The translations under genes were made by a program, and so were the position numbers. From the NCBI RefSeq assembly GCF_003143755.1, contig NZ_QFRI01000001.1:744001-808000 (forward strand): a stretch of 64,000 bases of DNA, given 5' to 3'. The notes under the pieces were generated by a model. It worked only from the letters and a program-made list of their open reading frames with translations, made no database searches and was not told where the DNA came from. Shown here piece by piece: positions 14,893-25,330 of the stretch. Every line of letters starts with the position of its first letter. The first letter of the stretch is position 1. Origin of the DNA: Algibacter marinivivus. GTDB lineage: Bacteria > Bacteroidota > Bacteroidia > Flavobacteriales > Flavobacteriaceae.

Positions 14893-17800
14893 ATGAAGTT
14901 TTTTACATGCATTCTTATGGTTTTAATTGGTTTTTGTGCGTTTTCGCAGAATCCATCTTCGAACTATAAAACTAAAAAAGTAGCAGTAAATGACACCATT
15001 AAAATTGATAGCGTAAGTATTAATTCCAATTCGTTTTCCGTTAGAAAAAAAGATAACTCCATTATTGATTCTACTTATTATTCTGTTGATTTTGCAAAAG
15101 CTGTTTTAAGATTTAAAAAACCTATTGAAACAGACTCAATTATTATAAATTATCTGAAATTTCCCGAGTTCTTAACAAAAACCTATCAACAATTAGACGA
15201 AAACATTATTGTTGAAAACAACAGCACTAATCAAACACTTTATAAATTATCTCAACCCAATACAGATAGAAATTTCATTCCTTTTGATGGTTTAACCACT
15301 TCTGGTAGTATTTCTCGTGGTGTAACAGTTGGTAATAATCAAAACTCGGTTTTAAATAGTGAATTAGACCTTCAAATTACGGGGAAACTTAATGATAAAG
15401 TATCATTAAGAGCTTCTATTCAAGACGCCAATATCCCTTTACAAGAAAGTGGTTATAGCCAGCGTTTGGATGAATTTGACCAGGTGTTTATCGAACTATT
15501 TAGCGACCGCTGGAATGTGCGTGCTGGAGATATTGATTTACTAAATACCGAATCTTATTTTGCTAGTTTTTCTAAACGTGTGCAAGGATTAAACTTCAAT
15601 TTAAAATTGGGAGAAGAAGATACTCGAACTAATTTATTTGCAGCAGGCGCCATTGTTCGTGGGCAGTTTACCACTAGTCAGTTTATTGCTCAAGAGGGTA
15701 ACCAAGGGCCTTATAAACTTCAAGGACCTAATGGCGAATTGTTTGTACTTATTGTTTCGGGTAGTGAGACTGTTTATGTAAACGGAATTCCTGTAAAACG
15801 TGGTGAAGATCAAGATTATATTATTGATTATAATGCTGGTGAAATTATTTTCAATTCCACATTTCCAATCACTTCTGAAATGCGAATTACGGTAGATTAT
15901 CAATTTAGCGACCGGAATTATTCAAGGTTTGTTGCTTATGGTGGTGGGAATTATACTAGTGAAAAGTTTAAAATTGGAGTTTCTGTATATTCTGAAAACG
16001 ATGCTAAAAATCAACCCCTACAACAAAATTTGTCTGAAGAACAGGTTGATATTCTTACGAATGCTGGTGATGATAAATCTCAAATGGTAGCACCTTCTGA
16101 AATTAGAGATGAATTAAACGATAATAGAATTTTATATAAAAAAGAACTGATTAGTGGCGTTGAAGCGTTTGTGTTTTCAAATGATCCTGATGATGAATTG
16201 TATCGGGTTACTTTTACTTTAGTAGGAGAAAATCAAGGCGATTATACTTTAAGTAACATTAATGCTATTAATAATATTTATGAGTTTGTTGGAGTTAATC
16301 AAGGAAATTACGCGCCAGTTGTTCAGTTAGTAGCTCCTACTAAATTGCAAATTGCTGTTTTAAACGGAATTTATAAACCCTCGGATAAAACAAATATTAG
16401 TTTTGAAGCTTCTGGGAGTAAAAATGATTTAAACTTATTTTCTAATACTGACGATGATGATAATGATGGATTTGCTGGAAAAATAAATATGAATCAAGCG
16501 CTTATTAAAAGAGATAGCCTGTGGAATTTAGATGCTTATTTTGATAGTGATTATATCAGTTCTGATTATAGAAATATTGAAGGCTTATACAACCCAGAAT
16601 TTAATCGTGATTGGAATTTAGACCAAAACAACATCAACGGTATTGGTTTAAATTTAGGAAACCAATGGCTCGTAAATTCTGGATTTAGACTTTTTCATCA
16701 TAAAAAAGGGAGTTTAAATTATCAATTTGAGCATTTAAATTTCTCAGATGGGTTTAATGGAAATCGACATATAGCTTATGCTAATTTACTTTTAAATCGT
16801 TGGAACATTGTATCTTCCTCTAGTTTTTTAAATGCCGACTCTAACATCAATACTTCATCGTTTTTAAGGTCTTACAATCGTATTACTTATAGCATGAGGA
16901 AAAGTTGGATTGGTACTAGAATAAGTATTGAAGATAATGAGCAACGTAATAATTCAACACAAGAACTCACTCCTTTAAGCCAACGATTTAAATCTTACGA
17001 AGTGTTTTTTGGCGTTGGAGATAGCACTAAAATATTTACTGAAATAGGTTATAAAAACAGAGTAAATGATAGTATTAGAAATAACCAATTAGAAAAAGTA
17101 AACACCTCTAACACCTTTTATTTAGATTCTAGATTTATTCAAAACAAAAACACAAACTTGTCTTTATACGCTAACTACCGTACACTAAAAAATACAGATG
17201 ATGCCATTGAAGATGAAAACTCTATAAACTCTAGATTACAGTTTAATCAGAAACTATTTAATCAAGTTATCCAATGGAATACCATTTTTGAAACCAATTC
17301 TGGACGACTACCTCAACAAGATTTTACTTATGTAGAAGTTGAAGCTGGACAAGGCACATACACATGGAATGACTATAATGAAAACGGGATTCAAGAGCTT
17401 GAAGAATTTGAAATTGCGCAGTTTCAAGATGAAGGCAGATTTATTCGGGTGCTTCTACCAAATCGTGTGTTTATAAAAACGCATCAAAATAGATTGAGTC
17501 AAACTTTTACTATTAATCCAGCACAGTGGTCGGTTTCAGAAAGTAAATCCAAAAAGTTCTGGTCTCATTTTTATAACCAAACCAGCTATTTAATTGATAG
17601 AAAGATTAAACGTGAAGGCAGTAAATTCAATTTAAATCCTTTTAATAATAATGAAGAGGACCAATTGGGATTACAATTAAACTTTAGAAATGTTCTGTTT
17701 TTTAATAGAGGAAAACAGCGTTACACCACATCATATACTTTTTTGGATAACATAACAAGAAATGTATTATCCGTTGGTTTTATTGAAAATAGCTTAAGAA

Positions 17801-18315
17801 GCCATCAGCTTAATTTTAATCATAAACTATCTGAAAATTGGTTAATTAATATGCTTTCTGCTTTTGATAATAACGAAAGTATTAGCGAGAATTTTGCTAG
17901 TAAAAACTTCAATTTTGATGAAACTAGATTTAACCCAAAACTATCCTATCTTTTTAATGATAATTCTAGTTTTGATGTCTTTTACCAATATGCTAGTAAA
18001 AATAATTCTGTTGGTGAGATGGAAACTTTAAAGCAACAGAATTACGGCGTGTCTTTTACTTTAGGAGGCAGTCAAAACAGTGCTATTAATGGAGAATTTA
18101 ACTATTTTTCAAATGATTATACTGGGAACCCTAACACACCTGTAGCCTACCAAATACTTGAAGGTCTGCAACCTGGAAAAAACTTTACATGGAGTTTATT
18201 AGCTCAAAAAAAACTAACTAAATTTTTAGATTTAAACCTAAGCTATTTTGGAAGAAAAACAGAGACTAGTAGAGCTATTCACTCTGGATCTATTCAATTA
18301 AAGGCGTATTTTTAA
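14893..18315 (+). CDS. Very large outer-membrane protein of unknown function
   Basis: A 1140-residue protein with a signal peptide (MKFFTCILMVLIGFCAFSQN) and no internal hydrophobic helix. After an N-terminal mixed domain (to about 145) come long runs of alternating polar/hydrophobic strands rich in Asn, Tyr and Phe, ending with SGSIQLKAYF, so the last residue is an aromatic as in outer-membrane barrels. Calcium-loop-like segments occur (NTDDDDNDGFAG, DYNENGIQELEEF). It is not a TonB receptor, having no TonB box or plug. Similar long barrels exist in flavobacteria without assigned roles. It shares its stop codon bases with the convergent M28 peptidase. Confidence 0.8.
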   Translation: MKFFTCILMVLIGFCAFSQNPSSNYKTKKVAVNDTIKIDSVSINSNSFSVRKKDNSIIDSTYYSVDFAKAVLRFKKPIETDSIIINYLKFPEFLTKTYQQLDENIIVENNSTNQTLYKLSQPNTDRNFIPFDGLTTSGSISRGVTVGNNQNSVLNSELDLQITGKLNDKVSLRASIQDANIPLQESGYSQRLDEFDQVFIELFSDRWNVRAGDIDLLNTESYFASFSKRVQGLNFNLKLGEEDTRTNLFAAGAIVRGQFTTSQFIAQEGNQGPYKLQGPNGELFVLIVSGSETVYVNGIPVKRGEDQDYIIDYNAGEIIFNSTFPITSEMRITVDYQFSDRNYSRFVAYGGGNYTSEKFKIGVSVYSENDAKNQPLQQNLSEEQVDILTNAGDDKSQMVAPSEIRDELNDNRILYKKELISGVEAFVFSNDPDDELYRVTFTLVGENQGDYTLSNINAINNIYEFVGVNQGNYAPVVQLVAPTKLQIAVLNGIYKPSDKTNISFEASGSKNDLNLFSNTDDDDNDGFAGKINMNQALIKRDSLWNLDAYFDSDYISSDYRNIEGLYNPEFNRDWNLDQNNINGIGLNLGNQWLVNSGFRLFHHKKGSLNYQFEHLNFSDGFNGNRHIAYANLLLNRWNIVSSSSFLNADSNINTSSFLRSYNRITYSMRKSWIGTRISIEDNEQRNNSTQELTPLSQRFKSYEVFFGVGDSTKIFTEIGYKNRVNDSIRNNQLEKVNTSNTFYLDSRFIQNKNTNLSLYANYRTLKNTDDAIEDENSINSRLQFNQKLFNQVIQWNTIFETNSGRLPQQDFTYVEVEAGQGTYTWNDYNENGIQELEEFEIAQFQDEGRFIRVLLPNRVFIKTHQNRLSQTFTINPAQWSVSESKSKKFWSHFYNQTSYLIDRKIKREGSKFNLNPFNNNEEDQLGLQLNFRNVLFFNRGKQRYTTSYTFLDNITRNVLSVGFIENSLRSHQLNFNHKLSENWLINMLSAFDNNESISENFASKNFNFDETRFNPKLSYLFNDNSSFDVFYQYASKNNSVGEMETLKQQNYGVSFTLGGSQNSAINGEFNYFSNDYTGNPNTPVAYQILEGLQPGKNFTWSLLAQKKLTKFLDLNLSYFGRKTETSRAIHSGSIQLKAYF

Positions 18316-19232
18316 AATTTGGAAGAAGAATCAATTTTTTCAAATACTGAAATAATTGTTTTAACAGCTTCAGTATAAAACTCTGGGTGAATATTTTCAT
18401 AATCATCAGTAGGTTCATGATAATCTTTGTGGTCTTCTACTCCGAAATATAAAAACGGAATGCCTCTTTTATGAAAATTAGCGTGATCTGAAGAATATGT
18501 CCAATTATCTAATCCGTCATAACCATCATGACCTCTTACAAGTTTGATTTTACATGAATGATTAAAATCAGTGATTAGTTTTTTTAATCCCTTATTTTCA
18601 GATGTTCCAACAACATATAATTCTTTATTATCACTTCGGCTTATCATATCCATATTTAGATTAATGACAATATCTTTTGAATTAATGATCGAATTATTTA
18701 CATAATATTTAGACCCTTGTAAACCAAGCTCTTCACCATCAAAAGCCGCTAAAATAACAGAATGCTTTGGTGGATGCTTTTTAAAATATTCGGCAAAAGC
18801 AAACAACGCACCTATTCCTGAAGCGTTATCATCGGCACCATTATATATTTTACCATATTTAACACCTTCATGATCGTAATGTGCACTTATAACTATATAT
18901 TTTTTCGAGAATTCTGAGCCTTTAATAACACCCATAACATTTACCGCATTAAATGCTTTTCTTTTTTTTATAAATGAAAATGGTTGCTCAAAAGACTTTC
19001 CTAAAGGCTTTACCTTAAGAGTATGTAATTGATTAATTATATATTTTCTAGTTTTAGCAGCACCTTTTGTTCCGGTTCTTCTGCCTTCAAATGCATCAGA
19101 AGATAAAGACTTAACATGTTTCAATAAAGTCTTTTCATCAAATGTGGAACATGCTTTTGATTCTGTTTGAGCGAAAATTTCTTCACCTTGAAATGTTAGG
19201 AAGAAAACTATTAATAAGAGAAATCTTTTCAT
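18312..19232 (-). CDS. Secreted M28-family zinc aminopeptidase
   Basis: A 306-residue protein with a signal peptide (MKRFLLLIVFFLTFQGEEIFAQ). M28 metal and catalytic motifs appear in order: ISAHYDHEG (His, Asp), NGADDNASG (bridging Asp), FDGEELGLQGS (catalytic and metal Glu), NLNMDMISR (Asp) and a late His in SDHANF or HKDYHEP. It hydrolyses N-terminal residues of peptides outside the cytoplasm. There is no T9SS C-terminal domain, so periplasmic location is more likely than secretion through T9SS. The stop overlaps the convergent barrel gene by four bases. Confidence 0.9.
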   Translation of the reverse strand: MKRFLLLIVFFLTFQGEEIFAQTESKACSTFDEKTLLKHVKSLSSDAFEGRRTGTKGAAKTRKYIINQLHTLKVKPLGKSFEQPFSFIKKRKAFNAVNVMGVIKGSEFSKKYIVISAHYDHEGVKYGKIYNGADDNASGIGALFAFAEYFKKHPPKHSVILAAFDGEELGLQGSKYYVNNSIINSKDIVINLNMDMISRSDNKELYVVGTSENKGLKKLITDFNHSCKIKLVRGHDGYDGLDNWTYSSDHANFHKRGIPFLYFGVEDHKDYHEPTDDYENIHPEFYTEAVKTIISVFEKIDSSSKF

Positions 19233-19289
19233 AAATGCTATTAGTCACTAAATATACTTAATTTATTTTATTCACTTCTTTAAATAACA

Positions 19290-19317
19290 AAGCCCATACC
19301 AAAAATGATACGGGCTT
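19290..19317 (-). terminator. Probable terminator of sdhCAB
   Basis: AAGCCC ... GGGCTT stem (extended by partial pairing inside) with an 11-16 base loop, 24 bases after the sdhB stop in the direction of transcription. Only a moderate T stretch follows. Confidence 0.6.
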
Positions 19318-19340
19318 AAAGTATTATAGTTTTAAGCTTC

Positions 19341-20084
19341 TTATTTAATAGTAGCTTTCATTAATTCTCTGTTCATTCTTGCAATGTTATCTAACGAAAT
19401 TCCTTTAGGGCATTCCACCTCACAAGCTCCTGTATTTGTACAATTACCAAAACCTTCTAAATCCATTTGAGCTACCATGTTTTGCACACGATCTGCTGCT
19501 TCTACTTGTCCTTGTGGCAATAAAGCATATTGAGACACTTTAGCACCTACAAATAACATAGCACTTGAGTTTTTACAAGTAGCGACACAAGCTCCACAAC
19601 CTATACATGTTGCAGCATCCATAGCCTCATCTGCATCGTGCTTAGAAATAGGAATTGAATTCGCGTCTTGTGTATTACCAGATGTGTTTACAGAAATATA
19701 ACCTCCTGCTTGCTGAATACGCTCAAAAGCAGTTCTATCAACTACTAAATCTTTTATTACTGGAAATGCAGCTGCTCTAAATGGTTCGATAGTAATAGTA
19801 TCTCCATCATTAAACATACGCATGTGTAATTGACATGTTGTGATACCTCTATCTGGTCCGTGTGCTTCTCCGTTAATGTACATAGAACACATACCACAAA
19901 TACCTTCACGACAATCATGATCAAAAGCTACTGGCTCTTCACCAGAGTTTACTAACTGTTCATTCAATACATCCATCATTTCAAGAAATGACATATGTTC
20001 TGAAATTTCAGTTACTTTATAATCGACCATTTGACCCTTTGCATTTGAGTCTTTTTGTCTCCAAATTTTAAGTGTTAAATTCAT
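19341..20084 (-). CDS. sdhB: Succinate dehydrogenase iron-sulfur subunit
   Basis: A 247-residue subunit carrying the three clusters. The [2Fe-2S] ligands are in [20 protein letters not shown] with the distal Cys in GITTCQLHM. [4Fe-4S] ligands are in [15 protein letters not shown], and [3Fe-4S] ligands are in [17 protein letters not shown]. It relays electrons from SdhA flavin to the menaquinone site at SdhC. This is the longer form typical of the Bacteroidota complex. It is the last gene of sdhCAB, 9 bases after sdhA. Confidence 0.97.
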   Translation of the reverse strand: MNLTLKIWRQKDSNAKGQMVDYKVTEISEHMSFLEMMDVLNEQLVNSGEEPVAFDHDCREGICGMCSMYINGEAHGPDRGITTCQLHMRMFNDGDTITIEPFRAAAFPVIKDLVVDRTAFERIQQAGGYISVNTSGNTQDANSIPISKHDADEAMDAATCIGCGACVATCKNSSAMLFVGAKVSQYALLPQGQVEAADRVQNMVAQMDLEGFGNCTNTGACEVECPKGISLDNIARMNRELMKATIK

Positions 20085-20093
20085 AGGTCTTTC

Positions 20094-22106
20094 TTATTTG
20101 TATGAACGTTGTTTAAGTTCAATATCTTTAAATTCTAATTGTTCTTTATGTAATACTGCATCTGCAGGTTCTCCTTTATATTCCCAAGCTGAAACAAACG
20201 CATAATCTTTATCATTACGTTTTGCTTCTCCTTTTTGTGGTCCAGATTCTTCAGCAGATTCTTCTCTAAAGTGCCCTCCACAAGATTCATTTCTTGTTAA
20301 AGCATCCTTAGCAAACAATTCTCCTAATTCTAAGAAATCAGCAACACGACCTGCTTTTTCAAGTTCAGGGTTCATTTCATTTGCTGTACCAGGAACTGAA
20401 ACTTCTTTCCAAAATTCTTCACGAATGGCTTTAATTTCTACCATGGCTTCTTTTAAGCCTTTTTCGTTACGAGACATTCCGCACTTATCCCACATTATTT
20501 TACCAAGCTTCTTATGGAAATAGTCAACAGACTTTGTGCCTTTGTTAGTAACAAAGAAATCTATTTTAGCTTTCACTTCTTTTTCTGCCTCTTCAAATTC
20601 TTCAGTGTCCGTTGAAATTTTACCAGTTCTAATATCATCAGAAAGGTAATCTCCAATTGTATATGGCAACACAAAATAACCATCAGCTAAACCTTGCATT
20701 AAAGCAGAAGCTCCTAGTCTGTTCGCACCATGATCAGAGAAGTTAGCCTCACCTATACAGTACAATCCAGGAACAGTTGTCATTAGATTATAATCAACCC
20801 AAACACCTCCCATAGTGTAATGCACCGCTGGATAAATCATCATTGGTGTTTTGTATGGATTTTGATCTACAATTTTCTCATACATTTGGAATAAATTCCC
20901 GTATTTAGCCTCAACAATTTTCTGACCTAGTTCGTATATTTTTGCATCTGAAGCATTTTCAATATTATGAATCTTCGCTTGCTCTCTTCCGTAACGTTCA
21001 ATTGCTGCAGCAAAATCTAAATACACAGCTTCACCTGTTGCATTAACACCATAGCCAGCATCACAACGTTCTTTAGCTGCACGAGATGCAACATCACGAG
21101 GCACCAAGTTACCAAAAGCTGGGTAACGACGCTCTAAGTAGTAATCTCTTTCGTCCTCAGATAAATCTGTAGGCTTTTTACGCCCCTCTCTAATTGCTTT
21201 TACATCGTCTAAACTTTTAGGTACCCATATACGTCCGTCATTACGTAATGATTCAGACATTAAGGTTAATTTAGATTGGTAATCGCCTGATCGCGGAATA
21301 CACGTTGGATGAATTTGAGTATAGCAAGGATTTGCAAAATAAGCACCCTTTTTATGAATTTTCCATGCAGCAGTAACATTACTACCCATAGCGTTTGTTG
21401 ACAAGAAATATACGTTTCCGTAACCACCAGTTGCAACCACCACAGCATGCGCAGAATGGCGCTCTATCTCTCCAGTAATTAAGTTTCTAGCAATAATACC
21501 TCTTGCTTTGCCATCAACCTTTACAACATCAAGCATTTCATGACGATTGAACATCTCAATCTTACCACGCGCAATTTGACGATTCATTGCTGAATAAGCG
21601 CCTAACAATAATTGCTGTCCCGTTTGGCCTTTAGCATAAAATGTTCTTGAAACTAATACACCTCCGAATGAACGGTTATCCAATAATCCACCATAATCAC
21701 GAGCAAAAGGAACCCCTTGTGCTACACATTGGTCAATTATATTTGTAGACACCTCAGCTAAACGATATACATTAGCCTCTCGGGAACGATAATCACCTCC
21801 TTTTACAGTATCATAAAATAATCTATAGGTTGAATCACCATCTCCTTGATAGTTTTTTGCCGCATTAATTCCTCCTTGAGCAGCAATGGAGTGCGCACGA
21901 CGTGGAGAATCTTGATAAGCAAATGCTTTTACGTTATATCCTAACTCCGCTAAAGTAGCAGCAGCAGAACCTCCTGCTAAACCTGTACCTACAACAATAA
22001 TATCTATATGACGTTTATTAGCAGGATTTACTAAATCAATTTTATTTTTATAATCTGTCCATTTATCTTTAATTGGACCCTTTGGAACTCTTGAATCTAA
22101 AGCCAT
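20094..22106 (-). CDS. sdhA: Succinate dehydrogenase flavoprotein subunit
   Basis: A 670-residue flavoprotein. The FAD-binding [17 protein letters not shown] motif is near residue 40, the covalent-FAD His is in [16 protein letters not shown], and substrate and catalytic residues lie in [26 protein letters not shown] and the [12 protein letters not shown] region. The length (about 670 rather than 590) and [17 protein letters not shown] region fit the class of SDH/fumarate reductase found in Bacteroidota, with SdhA and SdhB served by one cytochrome b subunit. It lies between sdhC and sdhB. Confidence 0.97.
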   Translation of the reverse strand: MALDSRVPKGPIKDKWTDYKNKIDLVNPANKRHIDIIVVGTGLAGGSAAATLAELGYNVKAFAYQDSPRRAHSIAAQGGINAAKNYQGDGDSTYRLFYDTVKGGDYRSREANVYRLAEVSTNIIDQCVAQGVPFARDYGGLLDNRSFGGVLVSRTFYAKGQTGQQLLLGAYSAMNRQIARGKIEMFNRHEMLDVVKVDGKARGIIARNLITGEIERHSAHAVVVATGGYGNVYFLSTNAMGSNVTAAWKIHKKGAYFANPCYTQIHPTCIPRSGDYQSKLTLMSESLRNDGRIWVPKSLDDVKAIREGRKKPTDLSEDERDYYLERRYPAFGNLVPRDVASRAAKERCDAGYGVNATGEAVYLDFAAAIERYGREQAKIHNIENASDAKIYELGQKIVEAKYGNLFQMYEKIVDQNPYKTPMMIYPAVHYTMGGVWVDYNLMTTVPGLYCIGEANFSDHGANRLGASALMQGLADGYFVLPYTIGDYLSDDIRTGKISTDTEEFEEAEKEVKAKIDFFVTNKGTKSVDYFHKKLGKIMWDKCGMSRNEKGLKEAMVEIKAIREEFWKEVSVPGTANEMNPELEKAGRVADFLELGELFAKDALTRNESCGGHFREESAEESGPQKGEAKRNDKDYAFVSAWEYKGEPADAVLHKEQLEFKDIELKQRSYK

Positions 22107-22118
22107 ACTATATTAAGA

Positions 22119-22796
22119 TTAATGGTTGTGTGTTAAATGATGAAAAAGCGCAATAACTATAAAACCTAGAGGCACAATAATTGAGTAAGCTTTACCAATA
22201 AGTTGTAAATTCTTTTTTCGTCCTGCAGTAGCTCCCATAGATTGGAAAGCAGATGTAAAACCATGTGCTAAATGTAATCCTAAAAGGATAAACGAAACAA
22301 CATAAGCACCAACTCTTAAAGGACTATGAAATTTTTCAACTAATTCATGAAAGTATCTATATTCTCCATTATGCATTCCAGACATATCACCTACAATGTA
22401 TTTAGTATTTATTTCTGGTATCCAAAAATCTATAAAATGTAGAACAATAAAGGCTAATACAACTAGACCGCTATAAATCATATTTCTACTCGTCCAAGTT
22501 GAATTAGCAGCTCCATTATTTTTAGCATAGGATACACCATTAGCTTTCTTATTTTTTAATTCAAGTATAAACCCCATTATAAAATGAAATACAACAGCAA
22601 AAATTAAAACTGGTTGCAAAGCAAATTGAACAAGTGGGTTTGTACCCATAAAATGTGATACTTCATTAAATGCTTCTGGACTAAAAACAGATAATAAATT
22701 TATAACTAAATGCTGAAGTAAGAAAAACATGAGAAAGAATGCAGAAAGCGCCATGGCCACTTTTCTTCCTATCGAAGACTTAAAAAATCCGCTCAT
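22119..22796 (-). CDS. sdhC: Succinate dehydrogenase cytochrome b subunit
   Basis: A 225-residue membrane anchor with five helices (about 11-33, 58-78, 108-128, 160-180, 203-220). Haem-ligand histidines are plausible in FLLQHLVINL, VFHFIMGF, VLHFIDFW and GLHLAHG, consistent with the di-haem cytochrome b558 type used by Bacteroidota. No separate SdhD is present, as expected. It is the first gene of the operon, with a strong promoter. Confidence 0.95.
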   Translation of the reverse strand: MSGFFKSSIGRKVAMALSAFFLMFFLLQHLVINLLSVFSPEAFNEVSHFMGTNPLVQFALQPVLIFAVVFHFIMGFILELKNKKANGVSYAKNNGAANSTWTSRNMIYSGLVVLAFIVLHFIDFWIPEINTKYIVGDMSGMHNGEYRYFHELVEKFHSPLRVGAYVVSFILLGLHLAHGFTSAFQSMGATAGRKKNLQLIGKAYSIIVPLGFIVIALFHHLTHNH

Positions 22797-22824
22797 TATT
22801 TTGAAGTTGTTATTAGGTTTTTAA

Positions 22825-22856
22825 CAAAGGTAGTTATGGACACATTCTTAGGCAAA
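22825..22856 (-). promoter_or_regulatory. Promoter of sdhCAB
   Basis: On the minus strand TTTG, 20 bases, TACCTTTG: good -33/-7 match with the -7 box 28 bases upstream of the sdhC start. Confidence 0.8.
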
Positions 22857-23020
22857 TAACAAATGTCATGTTTTCATTATTTAGAATGATTTTAAAGACT
22901 AATCAAATTCTTATTTATTATTTAAAAAATTAAGAATTCATAAAATATTTTAACTCTTTTTTAAATAATTAATAAATATTTTGTTAATTTACGAATATTA
23001 ACTAATTAAAATTTAATAAA

Positions 23021-23302
23021 ATGGAAGAGTATTTACCTTTAATTATTCAACTAGTTAGTGGAGCAGTTGGCGGAAACATTGCTGGCTCTCTTATGAAAAA
23101 CTCATCACTAGGAACATTATGGAATTCTGTAGCAGGAATTTTAGGCGGCGGACTTGGTGGCAGCTTACTTAGTATGATTGGCCTAGGAACAGATGGCGGT
23201 ATGGACTTATCAGGTATTGTTGGAAGTATAGCTGGCGGTGGCGTTGGCGGTGGCGTAGTGATGGCTATAATTGGAATAATTAAAAAGGCTATGAACAAAT
23301 AG
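23021..23302 (+). CDS. Glycine-zipper membrane protein, 93 aa
   Basis: A small, almost entirely hydrophobic protein with Gly every few residues (GAVGGNIAGSLM, GILGGGLGGSLL, GSIAGGGVGGGVVMAIIGII) and a basic end (KKAMNK). The pattern predicts two or three tightly packed membrane helices of glycine-zipper type. It resembles the general style of YeaQ/GlsB-like or pore-forming small proteins, but I do not assign a family. It is a single gene with its own terminator. Confidence 0.8.
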   Translation: MEEYLPLIIQLVSGAVGGNIAGSLMKNSSLGTLWNSVAGILGGGLGGSLLSMIGLGTDGGMDLSGIVGSIAGGGVGGGVVMAIIGIIKKAMNK

Positions 23303-23320
23303 TTATTTAATATCATAATA

Positions 23321-23352
23321 AAAAAGGAGGCATTTAAAAATGCCTCCTTTTT
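23321..23352. terminator. Bidirectional terminator
   Basis: 15-bp perfect stem AAAAAGGAGGCATTT / AAATGCCTCCTTTTT with a 2-base loop, between the glycine-zipper gene and the convergent metalloprotease gene. Confidence 0.9.
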
Positions 23353-23370
23353 TATTGTTTTATCTTTTAT

Positions 23371-25218
23371 CTAATTAATGATGAGTTTCTTAGTAATAAA
23401 TCTTCCTTCAGAATATATATTAACAAAATAAACACCTTTAGAAGCATTATGCATATTAATGGTTTTTGTTCTAGCAGTTTCTGAAACATCAATATCAGAA
23501 ACTAATCTACCGCTAATATCATATATTTCAACTTTATCTAAATTTAAATAAGCAGATTTAATAAAGAATTGTTGTTTAGCAGGGTTTGGAAATAAAGAAA
23601 TCCCACCATCTAATTCATTATCTTCAACACTTAAACCACATGTGCCTGCGTAATCTGTCATGAGCCCTTTAATTGGGGTACCACAAATTTGATTAGTTGT
23701 ACTTCTTGATTGCACATCATTTGCTCCAGCTATACTATTAACATCTAGCACAGAATTAGAAAAGTTTGGAGGAAGTGCATAATGCATAACATTACTTGAA
23801 TTGATGACATGACCTAGTTGATGTCCATGACCTAACTCATGAAGCGCTACAGTTTCAAAATCAAACTCTCCTGAGTCAAATGTTTCTCCACTTTCACCAA
23901 AATACCAGTTTGTTCCACTATCGAAAACAATGTCTAAATCTGCAACCCACCATACAATAGCAGCACACCCTCTTCCAGAGTACCATGAATAACAAGTCCC
24001 TAATGTTCCTGAAGCCAATTCAGATCCATTATCAAATCTTATCACATTTTCTCCATCAGCATCTAACTCTCCATCAAAAGGAGCGACCAAATCAGCTACT
24101 CCAATTACATCTGTAGTTGTTGCTGTTCCACTTACTTCCCAGTTAACTTTAGTTTCACATCTCCAAGAATCAAATGCTCTCATAAAAGATGCTTTGGCTC
24201 CAGGATGCTCAGAATCATCAAAAAAGTCGGTTTGCATTTCCCAAGTATAGCCACCAGAAGCATTGTCATCATAATGCTGTACCTGATAACTCTCTATCCC
24301 ACTACCAGGATTAAAAGGTAAATTAATTTGTGCATAACTTACCGTCAAAGACGCAGCTGATGTATTACTTCCACTTGAGGCATCTGTTACACGAATCGTA
24401 CCATTTCCCGCATGACTGGGCACAGTAACTGTAATTTGCGTATCAGACCAAGTTAAAACTTCAGTATCTAAAGCATCTAGAAATGTAGCGCCTCCATCAT
24501 CAGCATCTCTAAAACCCACCTTACCTTTTGTTGCTCCAAAACCAGTACCATTTATTGTTAATAAAGATTTAGTCCCAGCCGTAATTGTTGTTGGAGTAAA
24601 TGTTATACTTGCTGGTGGTAATGAATTATTTTTTTGTGAAAATTTTCTTTGTTCATCTAAAACGTCAAAAGCAGATACTTCTTTGTAATTTACTTTAGTA
24701 ATATTATTTATATCACTGTAGAGAGTATTTTGGATTCCTTTTCTTTGACTAAATTTGTTAATTACTGTGTTGTTATCTAAATCATATTCATAAAATCCCT
24801 GCACACCACTGTATGCTCTAAACTGTTTTTTATCTGTTATATCAACAGTAGCAATTGGAACATCATTATTATGCAAAGTAAATACACCTATATTCCCTTC
24901 ATGAAGTTTTAATGCATGTGAAGATACTAAAGCTGTTAAACCAACTGTTCCTCCAACAGTTAGCACCTCTATAGTTTCAACAACATCTCCTTTAAAAACT
25001 TTGTATACTTCAACAGTGTTTGCTGTATAAATTAATTTATGGTCTGCATCCCAAAACGATCTTTGAGCTACAACTTTTCCTTCTGCAACCAAACTAGAAT
25101 TATCAACCTGCTCTTTTAAAGATATTTCTCTTAAAGAAACTTGTGCAAAAATAGTAGGTATATTTATTAAAAAGGTTAATAATAAAAAGGTAAACTTTAA
25201 TGGTAATTTTCTAATCAT
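23371..25218 (-). CDS. Secreted metzincin-type protease, T9SS substrate
   Basis: A 615-residue protein. Signal peptide to about 26 and an N-terminal uncharacterised domain (27-200) come first, then an IPT/TIG immunoglobulin-like domain (about 204-295, INGTGFGATKGKVGFRDA). The protease domain (about 310-500) has HELGHGHQLGH (H460, E461, H464, H470) and a Met-turn VMHY at 477-480. The T9SS type A C-terminal domain (about 540-615) begins SLFPNPAKQQFFIK and ends GRFITKKLIIN. The metzincin motif is HExxHxxGxxH, and here position 8 is Gln while a Gly stands at position 10. It is probably exported and anchored at or released from the cell surface. Confidence 0.88.
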   Translation of the reverse strand: MIRKLPLKFTFLLLTFLINIPTIFAQVSLREISLKEQVDNSSLVAEGKVVAQRSFWDADHKLIYTANTVEVYKVFKGDVVETIEVLTVGGTVGLTALVSSHALKLHEGNIGVFTLHNNDVPIATVDITDKKQFRAYSGVQGFYEYDLDNNTVINKFSQRKGIQNTLYSDINNITKVNYKEVSAFDVLDEQRKFSQKNNSLPPASITFTPTTITAGTKSLLTINGTGFGATKGKVGFRDADDGGATFLDALDTEVLTWSDTQITVTVPSHAGNGTIRVTDASSGSNTSAASLTVSYAQINLPFNPGSGIESYQVQHYDDNASGGYTWEMQTDFFDDSEHPGAKASFMRAFDSWRCETKVNWEVSGTATTTDVIGVADLVAPFDGELDADGENVIRFDNGSELASGTLGTCYSWYSGRGCAAIVWWVADLDIVFDSGTNWYFGESGETFDSGEFDFETVALHELGHGHQLGHVINSSNVMHYALPPNFSNSVLDVNSIAGANDVQSRSTTNQICGTPIKGLMTDYAGTCGLSVEDNELDGGISLFPNPAKQQFFIKSAYLNLDKVEIYDISGRLVSDIDVSETARTKTINMHNASKGVYFVNIYSEGRFITKKLIIN

Positions 25219-25330
25219 AATTTAGATTTTTCTTAATAAAATGTGACTGAGGGATTATCAAATATAGGAAATAAAAATCTACTTTTTATTTATACTTTTA
25301 CATCAATCTTAAAAATTAACTTTAGTTAGC

